Assembly: GCF_022179405.1 (NCBI RefSeq)
Contig: NZ_BPQT01000037.1
Coordinates: 154,206 to 218,205 of the forward strand
From: Methylobacterium marchantiae
GTDB taxonomy: Bacteria; Pseudomonadota; Alphaproteobacteria; Rhizobiales; Beijerinckiaceae
Direction of reading: 5' to 3'
DNA length: 64,000 nucleotides
The stretch's first letter is position 1. Every line of letters starts with the position of its first letter. The notes beneath the pieces were generated by a model. That model was not told where the DNA came from, ran no database searches, and saw only the letters and a program-made list of their open reading frames with translations. Below are positions 9,386 through 18,056 of this stretch, in pieces. The position numbers were made by a program, and so were the translations under genes.

Positions 9386-9840
9386 AATTTCACGTCTCCA
9401 GTGGCTGCTGGGCGTTCCTGCCCCCGACGTCACCTGATGATATGAGTGTCTTCTGATCTTTGCACCGGCTGATCGAAAGAAAAGCAGTACATGCCGGTAA
9501 TTCGAGCATGCCTGAATTTGTTTCATCATTCCGACGACGGTGTGCCGACGCTGCGAAAACCATCGACGCATCGCGCATCGATCCCGATCGGCAAAGCTCT
9601 AGCGGCTCGTTTTCGCGCGCGCCGGTCGATGCCAGGGTTCTTCTATCGCGATGTCGTCCGGAACAATCGTGGCGTAAGGCTCTTGATCTGGCCTAGCAAC
9701 GACGCGCCGATTTTCGCGACATGATCTAGATTAAGCTCCGCCGTTTGCGAACCGAATCAAGATCACGATCCAGAATGAGCTTTCTCTGGAGGATCCGATG
9801 CGTCCTAAGCGTCACAAATCTATTTATGGAGACACGGACC
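9386..9840. other. divergent intergenic region
   Basis: About 455 bases separate DUF2735 (leftward) from the ferritin-like gene (rightward). Composition is lower in GC than the flanks. Promoters for both genes must lie here, but I see no sequence matching a known box well enough to name, and no RNA hairpin with a T-tract. Confidence 0.4.
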
Positions 9841-10344
9841 ATGGGCCTCTTCACGAAGGACATCCAGACCCTCGACGACCTGTTCGTCCATACCCTGCAG
9901 GACATCTATTACGCCGAAAACCAGATCACCAAGGCGCTGCCGAAGATGATTGCCAAGGCGAGCGATCCCGAGCTCAAGAGCGGTTTCGAGAAACATCTCT
10001 CGGAGACGGAAGGCCAGATCAGGCGTCTGGAGGAGGTGTTCCAGATGCATGGTCATCAGCCGAAGGCAGTGACCTGCCCGGCCATCGACGGCATCATCAA
10101 GGAGACCAACGAAATCTCTGGCGAGATCGGCGACAAGACGGTGCTGGATGCCGCCCTCATCGCCTCCGCCCAAGCGGTCGAACATTACGAGATCACGCGC
10201 TACGGCACGCTCGTCGCCTGGGCCAAGCAACTCGGCCGGAACGACTGCGCCAGCGTTCTCCAGCAGACTCTGGACGAGGAGCGTGCCACGGACGAGCGGC
10301 TGACACGAATGGCCGATAGCCAGATCAACCGCCGCGCCGCCTGA
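9841..10344 (+). CDS. ferritin-like DUF892 protein (YciE/YciF type)
   Basis: A 167-residue all-helical protein starting MGLFTKDIQTLDDLFVHTLQDIYYAENQ and containing the di-iron ligand pattern of this family: Glu in YYAENQI, later E-x-H (ETEGQ, then QAVEHYEITRYG). YciE/YciF proteins are ferritin-like four-helix bundles linked to general stress and osmotic response. ATG 9841 is preceded by tatggagacacggacc, which gives a ggag site; the longer frame upstream has no support. Stands alone, with the monooxygenase gene convergent 55 bases beyond. Confidence 0.85.
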   Translation: MGLFTKDIQTLDDLFVHTLQDIYYAENQITKALPKMIAKASDPELKSGFEKHLSETEGQIRRLEEVFQMHGHQPKAVTCPAIDGIIKETNEISGEIGDKTVLDAALIASAQAVEHYEITRYGTLVAWAKQLGRNDCASVLQQTLDEERATDERLTRMADSQINRRAA

Positions 10345-10398
10345 TCCGATCCGGCCGCCCTCCTTGGCTGAGGGTGGCCGGGCAATGTCCGAACGCGT

Positions 10399-11727
10399 TC
10401 AGTCCGGGAAGAAGCGATTGGCTGGACGTGGTAAACCGAGGTGATCGCGCAGGGTTGTCCCTTCGTATTCGGTGCGGAACAGCTCTCTGCGCTGGAGTTC
10501 GGGCACGAGGGTGTCGACTACGTCGTCGAGCCCTTCCGGGACGAAGGGGAACATCACGTTGAACCCGTCGCAGGCGCTAGCCTCGAGCCATTCCTGCATC
10601 AGATCCGCCACTTCGGCGGGCGTGCCCACCATGGTCAAACCGCTATAGCCGCCGACTCTTCGTGCCAGCTCACGCACCGTTGCCCCGGTCTTGCGGGCAT
10701 AGCCGACGATCTGCGCCTGCGCGCTCCTGCTGGCATTGGTCTCGGGGATGTCGGGAAGTGGCGCGTCGAGATCGAAACCCGATGCGTCGATACCGAGGCG
10801 CACGGAGAGATTGGCGATCCCGCTATCGGTCGGCACCAGGGCATCGAGCCGTGACTTCTTGGCTTCTGCCTCCTCTCGCGTCTCTCCGAGGACGATGAAG
10901 GCGCCGGGTAGGATCTTGAGGTGGTCCGGATCGCGCCCGGCGGCCGGCATCCTGCCTTTCACGTCGGCGTAGAAATCCTGGGCCGCCGCGAGTTTCGACC
11001 CCGACCCGAATACGACTTCGGCGGTCTCGGCGGCGATCTGGCGACCGGCTTCCGAAGCCCCGGCCTGAACGATCACCGGCCAGCCCTGGACGGGCCGGGC
11101 GATGTTGAGCGGTCCCTTCACCTTCAGGAATTCGCCGGCATGGTCGAGGACGTGAAGCCTGTCGGGGTCGAAATACACGCCCTCCTCCACGTCGCGAATG
11201 AACGCGTCGTCCGCCCATGAATCCCATAGACCGGTGACCACGTCGAAGAACTCGCGGGCGCGGGCATAGCGGATCGCATGGTCGAGATGGGCGTTGCGGC
11301 CGAAATTCAGGGCCTCGTCCGGATTGCCGGAGGTGACGAGGTTCCAGCCCGCCCGCCCGTTCGAGATATGATCGAGGGAGGCGAACTTACGGGCCACATG
11401 ATAGGGCTCGTTGTAGGTGGTGGAAGCGGTGGCGACGAGCCCGATCCGCTCGGTGACGGCCGCGAGCGCCGGCAGCAACGTCATTGGATCGAAGGAGGTC
11501 ACCGTGGCGCTGCGCTTCAGCGCGGCCATGGGCATGTTCATCACGGCGAGATGGTCGGCCATGAAGAACGCGTCGAACTTGGCCGCCTCCAGGCGCTGGG
11601 CGAAGCGCTTGAGGTGGGAAAAGCTGAAATTCGCGTCCGGATAGCCTCCGGGATAGCGCCACCACGCGGTATGGATGCCGATCGGCCGCATGAAGGCGCC
11701 GAGATGAAGGCGGCGAGGCTGACTCAT
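10399..11727 (-). CDS. LLM-class flavin-dependent monooxygenase (NtaA/SnaA/DszA type)
   Basis: The 442-residue protein is a bacterial-luciferase-fold monooxygenase. Family features include LGAFMRPIGIHTAWWRYPGG at the start, DAFFMADHLAV, ASTTYNEPYHVARKFASLDHISNGRAGWN in the core, and QAGASEAGRQIAAETAEVVF. The subgroup contains nitrilotriacetate monooxygenase component A, pristinamycin synthase SnaA and dibenzothiophene sulfone monooxygenase DszA, all of which use FMNH2 from a separate reductase. No reductase gene is adjacent and the substrate cannot be inferred. It is single, oriented against the ferritin-like gene. Confidence 0.88.
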   Translation of the reverse strand: MSQPRRLHLGAFMRPIGIHTAWWRYPGGYPDANFSFSHLKRFAQRLEAAKFDAFFMADHLAVMNMPMAALKRSATVTSFDPMTLLPALAAVTERIGLVATASTTYNEPYHVARKFASLDHISNGRAGWNLVTSGNPDEALNFGRNAHLDHAIRYARAREFFDVVTGLWDSWADDAFIRDVEEGVYFDPDRLHVLDHAGEFLKVKGPLNIARPVQGWPVIVQAGASEAGRQIAAETAEVVFGSGSKLAAAQDFYADVKGRMPAAGRDPDHLKILPGAFIVLGETREEAEAKKSRLDALVPTDSGIANLSVRLGIDASGFDLDAPLPDIPETNASRSAQAQIVGYARKTGATVRELARRVGGYSGLTMVGTPAEVADLMQEWLEASACDGFNVMFPFVPEGLDDVVDTLVPELQRRELFRTEYEGTTLRDHLGLPRPANRFFPD

Positions 11728-11843
11728 GCGGGGCTATCTCCGTCCGGCGCGTGAAAGCACGGTTCCGGAATAGAGCAGCGGTGAGAGAAAAGGTTTCCCG
11801 ATTTCGAGCGGAATGGCCGTGAACCTCCTGGGAGGGCTCGCCG

Positions 11844-13034
11844 TCACGAGCGCCGTTCCCGCCAGAACACGACGGCCCGGCAGGCGATGTCCCGCACCCG
11901 CCGGTCGAGGGCGGGGTAGCGGCGGAGAGTCGAGACCAGCTTTGCCCGCACCGCCCCCTTCAGCCCGCGCCAGCCGAGGGGAACGGTGAGATCCAGGAGT
12001 GGCAGGGGCTCGACGTTGAAGCGGCGCTTGTAATCGTAATCGCCGATGCTGAAGTCGAACGAGCGGCAACCCTCGGCATGAAGCGCCTCCATGGTCTTGT
12101 CGATGACGAGGCGCCCCGGCGAGCAATGGGACCATTCTTCACCCGCGTTGCTGATGCGGATCATCACGTAGGTGCCGGCATCACGGATCCCGAGCAAGGC
12201 GGCGACGACCTCGTCGCCCGATGTCAGAGCGCTGATGACGGCGTAGCCGCGGTCGAGACCTCGTTCCACGAGACGGCGGTAGAAGGCATCGAACTCGGCC
12301 TCGTCGAGGCGGTAATCGGCGCCGAGGCTGCGCATGCGCTCCTCCTGCTGGCGTGCCATGATCGCCAGCACGCGCTGGGCCTCGCCCTGTTCCGTGACGA
12401 TGCGAAACCCCGTCGTCGGCTCGCGGGAGAACACCCGCCAGCTTCGCTCCAGTTCCTTGCGCACGGTCTTGGCGAGGCTGCGATGATAGACCTCCCAATC
12501 CTCCCCCGTCCTGACCTCGTTGCCGTTGAGCGGGCAGGGACACACGCCCTTGAGGAGGGACAGCGGATTGGGCCCGTCGGCGAAGGTCGCCGGCATCTTG
12601 CGGAGGGAGAGAAGATCGGCGGGGGGCAACGCATGGCGGATCGCCTGCCACAGCCGGAGGGCGCCGGCATGGTCCCTCGGGGCTGCGGGGCCGAGGAGCG
12701 GCGCGTTGTAATCGGTGAGGCCGAGATCAGCGAAGGCGATGATGCGGCGGCGTCCGGTCTCGTCGATCACCAGGGGCAGATGCATCGCGAGCGCCCCCGT
12801 CGCTCTGTCCCGCGCCGTCACCAAGAGAGGCGTCAGCCCCGCGCGGCCCTGGAGCGACTCGTACCAGGTCTCGATCCAGACCGGATCCTGAAAAGGCGTC
12901 GTCGCCCCCGTCCATCCGCGGACCTGCTCCGACCAGTCGGATGCGACCGCCACAGCGTAGCCGTGAGCGCCGGACGCACTGGTTTCCGAATTCACGATGC
13001 CCCGGCTATGGGCCGCCGGCGCCGTCTCGCTCAT
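11844..13034 (-). CDS. GNAT-fold acyltransferase, CelD/BcsL family
   Basis: This 396-residue protein has the double-GNAT architecture of the CelD/BcsL (Acetyltransf_6) family, similar to FemAB proteins. Visible landmarks are the N-terminal PFQDPVWIETWYESL, the middle KTVRKELERSWRV helix, and the C-terminal SPGRLVIDKTMEALHAEGCRSFDFSIGDYDYKRRF, the usual acetyl-CoA region. Such proteins are regular members of cellulose and exopolysaccharide loci, where they probably acylate the sugar or a lipid-linked unit. Its ATG overlaps the stop of the upstream JmjC-like gene (ATGA), so the two are translationally coupled. It sits at one edge of the polysaccharide locus. Confidence 0.82.
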   Translation of the reverse strand: MSETAPAAHSRGIVNSETSASGAHGYAVAVASDWSEQVRGWTGATTPFQDPVWIETWYESLQGRAGLTPLLVTARDRATGALAMHLPLVIDETGRRRIIAFADLGLTDYNAPLLGPAAPRDHAGALRLWQAIRHALPPADLLSLRKMPATFADGPNPLSLLKGVCPCPLNGNEVRTGEDWEVYHRSLAKTVRKELERSWRVFSREPTTGFRIVTEQGEAQRVLAIMARQQEERMRSLGADYRLDEAEFDAFYRRLVERGLDRGYAVISALTSGDEVVAALLGIRDAGTYVMIRISNAGEEWSHCSPGRLVIDKTMEALHAEGCRSFDFSIGDYDYKRRFNVEPLPLLDLTVPLGWRGLKGAVRAKLVSTLRRYPALDRRVRDIACRAVVFWRERRS

Positions 13035-13963
13035 GCCGGCGCGGAGAGTTCCACGATCTGGCCCGGATGGGCCGCATCGAGGCGGAAATCGACGGCACGG
13101 CGCGCTGCACGCTCCTTCTTCACCCAATCGCTGTTGCGCAGCAGCTTCTGCATGACCGCCTTCGACCAATAGCCCGGTCCGCTGATGGCGTGGCTCGCCG
13201 GCTCGCGGCCGAAGCGGTGGCGCAGCATGCCGTTGGCGAGGTTGACGATCTGCTTGCGGCGGATCGGCTCGTCCACGAAGGAGACCGTCATCGATACGTT
13301 GAGGCAGTCGAGATTCTCGACCCGGTGCGGCGCGTTGAGCGGCCAGCTCAGCATCTGGCCCGGCGAGAGTTCCATCACCTGGGCGTGGGCGTCGTACCAG
13401 GGGGCGTAGGGCATATCGACCTCCACATCGAAGAGGGCGATGTCCTCGAGATGCCGCGGTGTCACGAAGGGCGGAGTCGAGGGATAGACGTAGACCCGCT
13501 TCGATCCGATGATCTGCCACAGGTGCTGCCCCGGCAGGTCGGCATGGTAATAGACCTGCGCATTGGGCGACGAGATCAGGATGCCGCAGGTGTATTTCGC
13601 CGGCGAGAAGCCGGGGACGCGCCGGGCCAGTTCCTCGAACATGGCGTCGAGCGTCTCGCGGTAGCGACGGTCGACGGTCTCGACATTGCGCAGGTTGAGC
13701 CACATCCGCCCCTGCGCGATGGAGTCGATGACCTGCGCGCCGGGAAGTCCCCCCGTCTCGCCCTCGCGCCAGAACTTGCGCTGGCCAGCGGCGCCCATGT
13801 GGACGAGGCTGTACTGGTCGCGGGGATAGGTGTCGATCAGATCGGCCAGGGCCTCCCGGGAGAACAAGGCGGATTCGTGCAGGCGATGCTCGAGCCGCAG
13901 GGGATGGTGGCCCCAGAGGGCGCTGTGGGTCTCGTCCCAGTCGGTGAAGATCGAGTCGTTCAT
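13031..13963 (-). CDS. JmjC/cupin-like protein, putative Fe(II)/2-oxoglutarate oxygenase
   Basis: A 310-residue protein with a cupin core: YYHADLPGQHLWQIIGSKRVYVYP gives an H-x-D iron-binding pair near residues 159-161 and a following strand, and ALNAPHRVENL-type residues (NAPHRVEN) give the distal His. This arrangement is that of JmjC-like hydroxylases acting on proteins or small molecules. ATG 13963 starts MNDSIFTDWDE and is the first sensible start; upstream residues are random. It is the first gene of a two-gene operon with a GNAT acyltransferase. A role in modifying a polysaccharide unit or a biosynthetic protein is plausible from context only. Confidence 0.75.
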   Translation of the reverse strand: MNDSIFTDWDETHSALWGHHPLRLEHRLHESALFSREALADLIDTYPRDQYSLVHMGAAGQRKFWREGETGGLPGAQVIDSIAQGRMWLNLRNVETVDRRYRETLDAMFEELARRVPGFSPAKYTCGILISSPNAQVYYHADLPGQHLWQIIGSKRVYVYPSTPPFVTPRHLEDIALFDVEVDMPYAPWYDAHAQVMELSPGQMLSWPLNAPHRVENLDCLNVSMTVSFVDEPIRRKQIVNLANGMLRHRFGREPASHAISGPGYWSKAVMQKLLRNSDWVKKERAARRAVDFRLDAAHPGQIVELSAPA

Positions 13964-14192
13964 GGCTACGGCCAATCCGTATCGTGTCCCGCTGCACCAG
14001 AAGGAGGCGGACCGTCTCCCTGCGGGATAGGGACGATCCATTTCCGGACATGTCATCCGGTGACGCCGTGACCTTTGCATTCATGATGCCGCCAGGGAAG
14101 GCATTTGCCGGAGGCGCACTCGTCAGAAAGTCTTTCGCAAGCGACCGAGAGTTAGGGTCGGCGGATCACGTCCTCCTCGGGATTCTCGCCGC
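13964..14192. promoter_or_regulatory. divergent promoter region of the polysaccharide locus
   Basis: 229 bases lie between two divergent start codons (JmjC-like protein leftward, glycosyltransferase rightward) and must carry both promoters. No motif stands out clearly. Confidence 0.4.
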
Positions 14193-15305
14193 ATGACGCA
14201 ACGCCCCAGACCGGGAGAGACGAGGGTGCCCTCCCCCTGCCTCCATCTCGTGGGAACAGGGCATCCGCCCTGCGGGGTCGGTGATTTCGCGGGCCAGTTG
14301 ATCGAGGCACTCAGATGTCAGGGGCAACCGCAGGAGACTCTCGTCCTCGAGCCGGGCCGAGTGCCGCTCGGCGAGATCTGGCGCGTCGTAGGGAGAGCCC
14401 GCGCCGTCGTCGCCAACCTGCCCCTGGTGCCCTGGAAGCGGGCCCTGGTCGGTCCCCCTTCCGCCTTTGCCATCGCGCTCCTGCGGCGGCGGCGGCGAGT
14501 CGCGATCCTGCACGAATGGGGCGGCATGCACCGCCTGCGCCGCCTCGTCCTGAGGCCGCTCCTCCTCCTCGCGGACACGATCGTCCTCCTGTCGCCCCAG
14601 GTCCGAGAAGAACTCGCCGCCGATCCCCTGATCGGTCGTCTCGCCCGGCGGGCGGTGATGATGCCCCTTCCCCCTAACATCGCGCGGCCGACCGTCTCGG
14701 CGCGGAGTTCGCTGTCCGAGCGGATGCGCGCCGCCCGCGCCGAGGGGCGCCTCGTCCTCGGTCATTTTGGCTCGATCTATCCGGGCAAGCAGCCGGAGGC
14801 GATCCTCGACATCGCGGCGAGCCTGAAGGCGCGCGGCGGCGACCCGCTCGTCGTGTTCATCGGCTCGTTCATCCGCGCTTCGGACGGGATCGAGGAGATC
14901 TTCTGGAACAAGATCGCGACGCTCGGTCTCGCCGAGACCGTCGTGGTATCGGGCTACGTGGCCTCCCCGGAGGAGTTGTTCGGCCTGTTCGACGAGGTCG
15001 ATGCCTTCGCCTACGTGCTCCCGGAAGGCCTCACCGCACGCCGGGCCAGCGTGCTCGCCTGCGTCCAGGCCGGGCGCCCAGTCATCGTCACCGAGCCAAA
15101 GCGCGCGGACGAGTTCGACCATCACCCGCGCTTCCGAGCGCTGCTGGCCGGCGGAGCCATCGTCGCGGCCCCGGCCGGAGCCGGGCCGGAGGCCTATGCC
15201 GACCTCGTCCTGGCCGCCGCCGCACGCCCGACGCTGCCGCCCAAACTCGATCGGCAGATTTGGTTCGCCGATGCGGCCCGAAGCTTGAGGGAAATCCTGG
15301 GCTGA
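14193..15305 (+). CDS. glycosyltransferase family 1-like protein
   Basis: The 370-residue protein has the GT-B two-domain layout. The N-terminal domain starts with a Gly-rich HLVGTGHPPCGVGDFAGQL loop typical of family 1/4 glycosyltransferases; the C-terminal domain holds LGHFGSIYPGKQPEAI (the family-4 K-x-P region) and a weaker E-x7-E donor site around TARRASVLACVQAGRPVIVTEP. It would transfer a sugar from a nucleotide donor to the lipid-linked repeat unit on the cytoplasmic face. It reads rightward, away from the JmjC-like operon, and is followed by a tiny membrane protein. Confidence 0.85.
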   Translation: MTQRPRPGETRVPSPCLHLVGTGHPPCGVGDFAGQLIEALRCQGQPQETLVLEPGRVPLGEIWRVVGRARAVVANLPLVPWKRALVGPPSAFAIALLRRRRRVAILHEWGGMHRLRRLVLRPLLLLADTIVLLSPQVREELAADPLIGRLARRAVMMPLPPNIARPTVSARSSLSERMRAARAEGRLVLGHFGSIYPGKQPEAILDIAASLKARGGDPLVVFIGSFIRASDGIEEIFWNKIATLGLAETVVVSGYVASPEELFGLFDEVDAFAYVLPEGLTARRASVLACVQAGRPVIVTEPKRADEFDHHPRFRALLAGGAIVAAPAGAGPEAYADLVLAAAARPTLPPKLDRQIWFADAARSLREILG

Positions 15306-15427
15306 AGCAGGGGCAAAAATGGTAAGCTGGCCTGCGTCCGACCGTCATGGGTCTGTGGTCGGGCAGGTATCGGATTGGGGTGCGGACCTTGCGCTTTCGT
15401 GACGACGAGGGGGCAAGGAGGCATGCC

Positions 15428-15589
15428 GTGACCCAATTCGACACAGACGATGTCCCGAAACGGACCGGATTCCGATTGACCGAGCACCTAGCAGTAGGCG
15501 GGCTGATCGTCGGCGGAATCGCGACCTTGCTCTGGCTCGGCCTGCTCGTGACCCTTGGCGGCTGGGCCGCCGGGATCATCGAGTTCTAA
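15428..15589 (+). CDS. small single-span membrane protein
   Basis: GTG at 15428 is preceded by aaggagg at ideal spacing, a full Shine-Dalgarno match, and opens a 53-residue frame. It has a short polar start (VTQFDTDDVPKRTGFRLTEH), then one hydrophobic segment (VGGLIVGGIATLLWLGLLVTLGGWAAGII). A longer frame from 15347 exists but has no such site. No family is recognised. It follows the glycosyltransferase by 122 bases and may be an accessory of the polysaccharide machinery. Confidence 0.6.
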   Translation: MTQFDTDDVPKRTGFRLTEHLAVGGLIVGGIATLLWLGLLVTLGGWAAGIIEF

Positions 15590-15733
15590 GCAGGTTTCGC
15601 AAAAGTGGTCACCGGTTTTGCGTCCTGAAACCTGAGACATTCCAGAGGACTGAGCGAGGTGAAGCGTTGGCTTGCCAATGCGAACCCGTTCAGGTCGTCG
15701 TCCCCAAGGGTGGGAGCCGCCTGTCGGGTCACG

Positions 15734-17077
15734 TCATGCGCTTCGGAACCGGGCGAGGTAGCGTAGACCGAAGACAGCGATGAGGAAGGTGACCCAGATC
15801 GGGTCGCCGCCGTCGAAGAGGAAGCTCTCCATGCAGGAGAGCAGCAGCCCGAACAGCCAGATCTGTACGAACATGATCGCCAGCGGATCCGTCCTGCCGC
15901 CCGCCTCGATCCTCATGACGTCGCGCAAGGGGGCGACGACGAAGATCGCAAGCACGAGGACAAGGCCGGGCAGGCCCAGGGTCACGGCGGTGTCCAGATA
16001 GCTGTTGTGGCTGTGCGAGGCATATCCGGCCCAGCTCGACCCGTCGTCGGAAGCCGCGCGCACGGTGACGTTGTTCCAGAACGCCGAGAAGCCGTAGCCG
16101 GTGAGCGGCCTCGAAGCCAGCGCATCGATGGCGAACTGCCACACGTCGGTGCGGCCGGTGAAGGTCGAATCCACGGGCAGCGCCCTCACCATCGCGGCCA
16201 GCGGCTCGCTCACCACCGTTCCGACGCTGAACAGGTTGATCACGAAGATCGGGGCGAGGGTGAGGAGGAAGCGTCCCCGGAACGAACGGATGACCGAGAA
16301 CAGCCCCGTGATCGCCAGTGCGGCCAGCACGAGCGCCGTCGCACTCTTGCCTTCCGAGCCGATCAGGAACAGCCCGGACAGCGCGACGATGACGAGTCCC
16401 ACCGTCACGAGGCCCGACCGCGTCACCGCTATGCCGATGAAGACCAGCATCGCCATGACCGCTGCAGCGGCGTTCTTGTGGCCGAACGTGCCCCGCCAAT
16501 TGCCCGCGAGCGCGGGCTCGACCACGTCGGTGGACTGGTGGATGGCGAGGTCGGGTGCCAGCAGCATGCCGCCGTAGCAGGCCGCGAGCAGAAGCAGGGC
16601 CGCGATCGCCAGGAGGTTGCGAAGATCGTCACGGGACCGTGCCAGCAGCGGCAGGCAGGCGGCACCCAGCATGACCGCCGCCATCAGGGTCAGACGCTTG
16701 GCCGAGGTGACGGGATCCTGCGACAACACCACGTTCATGGCGAACCAGGCCCCGAGAGCCAGGAACCAGGGTGAGACGAACGAACGCAGCGCTCGCGAAT
16801 GAGTGGCGAAGGTCAGGCCGAGGGCGAGCAATGCGAGGATGCCGAAGCTCGCATAGGTCAGGCCCTCGCGTCCGGTCGCGAGTTCTCCGATGTCGGGATT
16901 GCTCAAGTCCTGGAAGGGCTTCAGCGAGATCCAGGTGAGCAGGAGGATCGCCAGGAAGACGGCCTTGCGTGCCACCAAAGCTGCGGGGGTCTCGGCGAGC
17001 GCCGTCTGCAGCCGGCGCCATCCGCCTGGGGTGTCCTTCGATGCCGGCGCACCGGCCGTGGATCCAGCCGTCCTCAT
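15734..17077 (-). CDS. O-antigen ligase/polymerase family membrane protein (Wzy/WaaL-like)
   Basis: A 447-residue protein with ten or more hydrophobic segments and the large periplasmic loop near the C-terminus characteristic of this family (Wzy_C): TFTGRTDVWQFAIDALASRPLTGYGFSAFW, then ASHSHNSYLDTAVTLGLPGLVLVL. The Arg-rich and HSHN loop residues are the ones conserved in the active region. In this setting it is probably the polymerase that joins flipped repeat units in the periplasm. It is the last gene of a three-gene leftward operon after a GH10 glycanase and a family 2 glycosyltransferase. Confidence 0.88.
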   Translation of the reverse strand: MRTAGSTAGAPASKDTPGGWRRLQTALAETPAALVARKAVFLAILLLTWISLKPFQDLSNPDIGELATGREGLTYASFGILALLALGLTFATHSRALRSFVSPWFLALGAWFAMNVVLSQDPVTSAKRLTLMAAVMLGAACLPLLARSRDDLRNLLAIAALLLLAACYGGMLLAPDLAIHQSTDVVEPALAGNWRGTFGHKNAAAAVMAMLVFIGIAVTRSGLVTVGLVIVALSGLFLIGSEGKSATALVLAALAITGLFSVIRSFRGRFLLTLAPIFVINLFSVGTVVSEPLAAMVRALPVDSTFTGRTDVWQFAIDALASRPLTGYGFSAFWNNVTVRAASDDGSSWAGYASHSHNSYLDTAVTLGLPGLVLVLAIFVVAPLRDVMRIEAGGRTDPLAIMFVQIWLFGLLLSCMESFLFDGGDPIWVTFLIAVFGLRYLARFRSA

Positions 17078-17090
17078 CGGCTCCCCGCCT

Positions 17091-18056
17091 TCATCTGCCG
17101 CGCGTCCGTAGACGCGGCGTGCTGGCGCGATAGGGCTGCGGCTCGATACCGAGGGCGGCAAGGCAGCGCCCGACAGCCACGAGGATCGGGTGCAGGGCGA
17201 TGGTGGGCTCGCGCGTCCGCACCAGATCGAGGATGCCGCGCCCGAACGACAGGCCGAGGACGGCAAAGGACTTGCCGGCCAGGGTCGCGAGGCTGAGGCC
17301 GCCATGGGCCAGCTTGCGCTCGATCCTGTAATTGACGGCACCGATGCGCAGGCCCCGCGCGGCGAGCCACCCTGCCCTTGTCCGGGCGAGGGGCACCGTC
17401 TCGGTGATGATCGCCTCCGCCTCCCAGTAGAAGGTGATCCCTGCCCGGCGGGCGCGGACGAAGAAGTCGGTGTCGCCGCCGCCGAGGAAGTTGTACCCCG
17501 TGTCGAAGGGCGGTGAGCCCATCAGCGCGAAGGTGCGTCGCGTGATCAGACAGTTTCCGCTGCCGTAGATCACCGGAACCGGCCCGCTCTTGTCGTAGGC
17601 GGGGGCGAAGGCCGGATGCCGGCCGAGGCCCGCCCGCGTCCCCGGCTCGAAGCGCGGCATCACGGGGCCGCCGACGATCCCCGCCCCCGTACGCTGGGCC
17701 GTGGCCACCATGCGCTCCAGCCAGTCCGGCTGGGCGAGTTCGTCATCGTCGATCATCAGGAAGTAGCCGCTCTCGGGATAGGCCGCGAGTGCGGTGGTGA
17801 AGGCACGGTTGATCGCCGAGCAATTGCCCTGGCGCTGTTCCACCACACACTGTCCGACAAGCGGGCCTTTCGCGAACACTTCTTCCGCCGCAGCCCGTCC
17901 GGCCTGCGATCCGGCGTCGTTGTCGACGACGATCACGGCGAAGCGGCGCCCGGTCCGCTGACGCGCCAGGGAGGCGAGGGTCTGGACGAGGTGCTCCGGC
18001 CGCTTGAAGGTCGGGATGCAGATCACCGCGTCGAAAGGGTTGGCGCGCGTCTTCAC
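17091..18056 (-). CDS. glycosyltransferase family 2
   Basis: This 321-residue GT-A protein starts with the family-2 pattern FDAVICIPTFKRPEHLVQTLASL, has the nucleotide-binding VVDNDAGS and the D-x-D metal site as LMIDDDEL near residue 95, and a later GGGDTDFFVRARRAG acceptor motif. Hydrophobic C-terminal segments suggest membrane association. The start is GTG 18056, which overlaps the TGA of the GH10 gene (GTGA), giving translational coupling. It probably adds a sugar to the repeat unit that the ligase/polymerase next door uses. Confidence 0.88.
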   Translation of the reverse strand: MKTRANPFDAVICIPTFKRPEHLVQTLASLARQRTGRRFAVIVVDNDAGSQAGRAAAEEVFAKGPLVGQCVVEQRQGNCSAINRAFTTALAAYPESGYFLMIDDDELAQPDWLERMVATAQRTGAGIVGGPVMPRFEPGTRAGLGRHPAFAPAYDKSGPVPVIYGSGNCLITRRTFALMGSPPFDTGYNFLGGGDTDFFVRARRAGITFYWEAEAIITETVPLARTRAGWLAARGLRIGAVNYRIERKLAHGGLSLATLAGKSFAVLGLSFGRGILDLVRTREPTIALHPILVAVGRCLAALGIEPQPYRASTPRLRTRGR

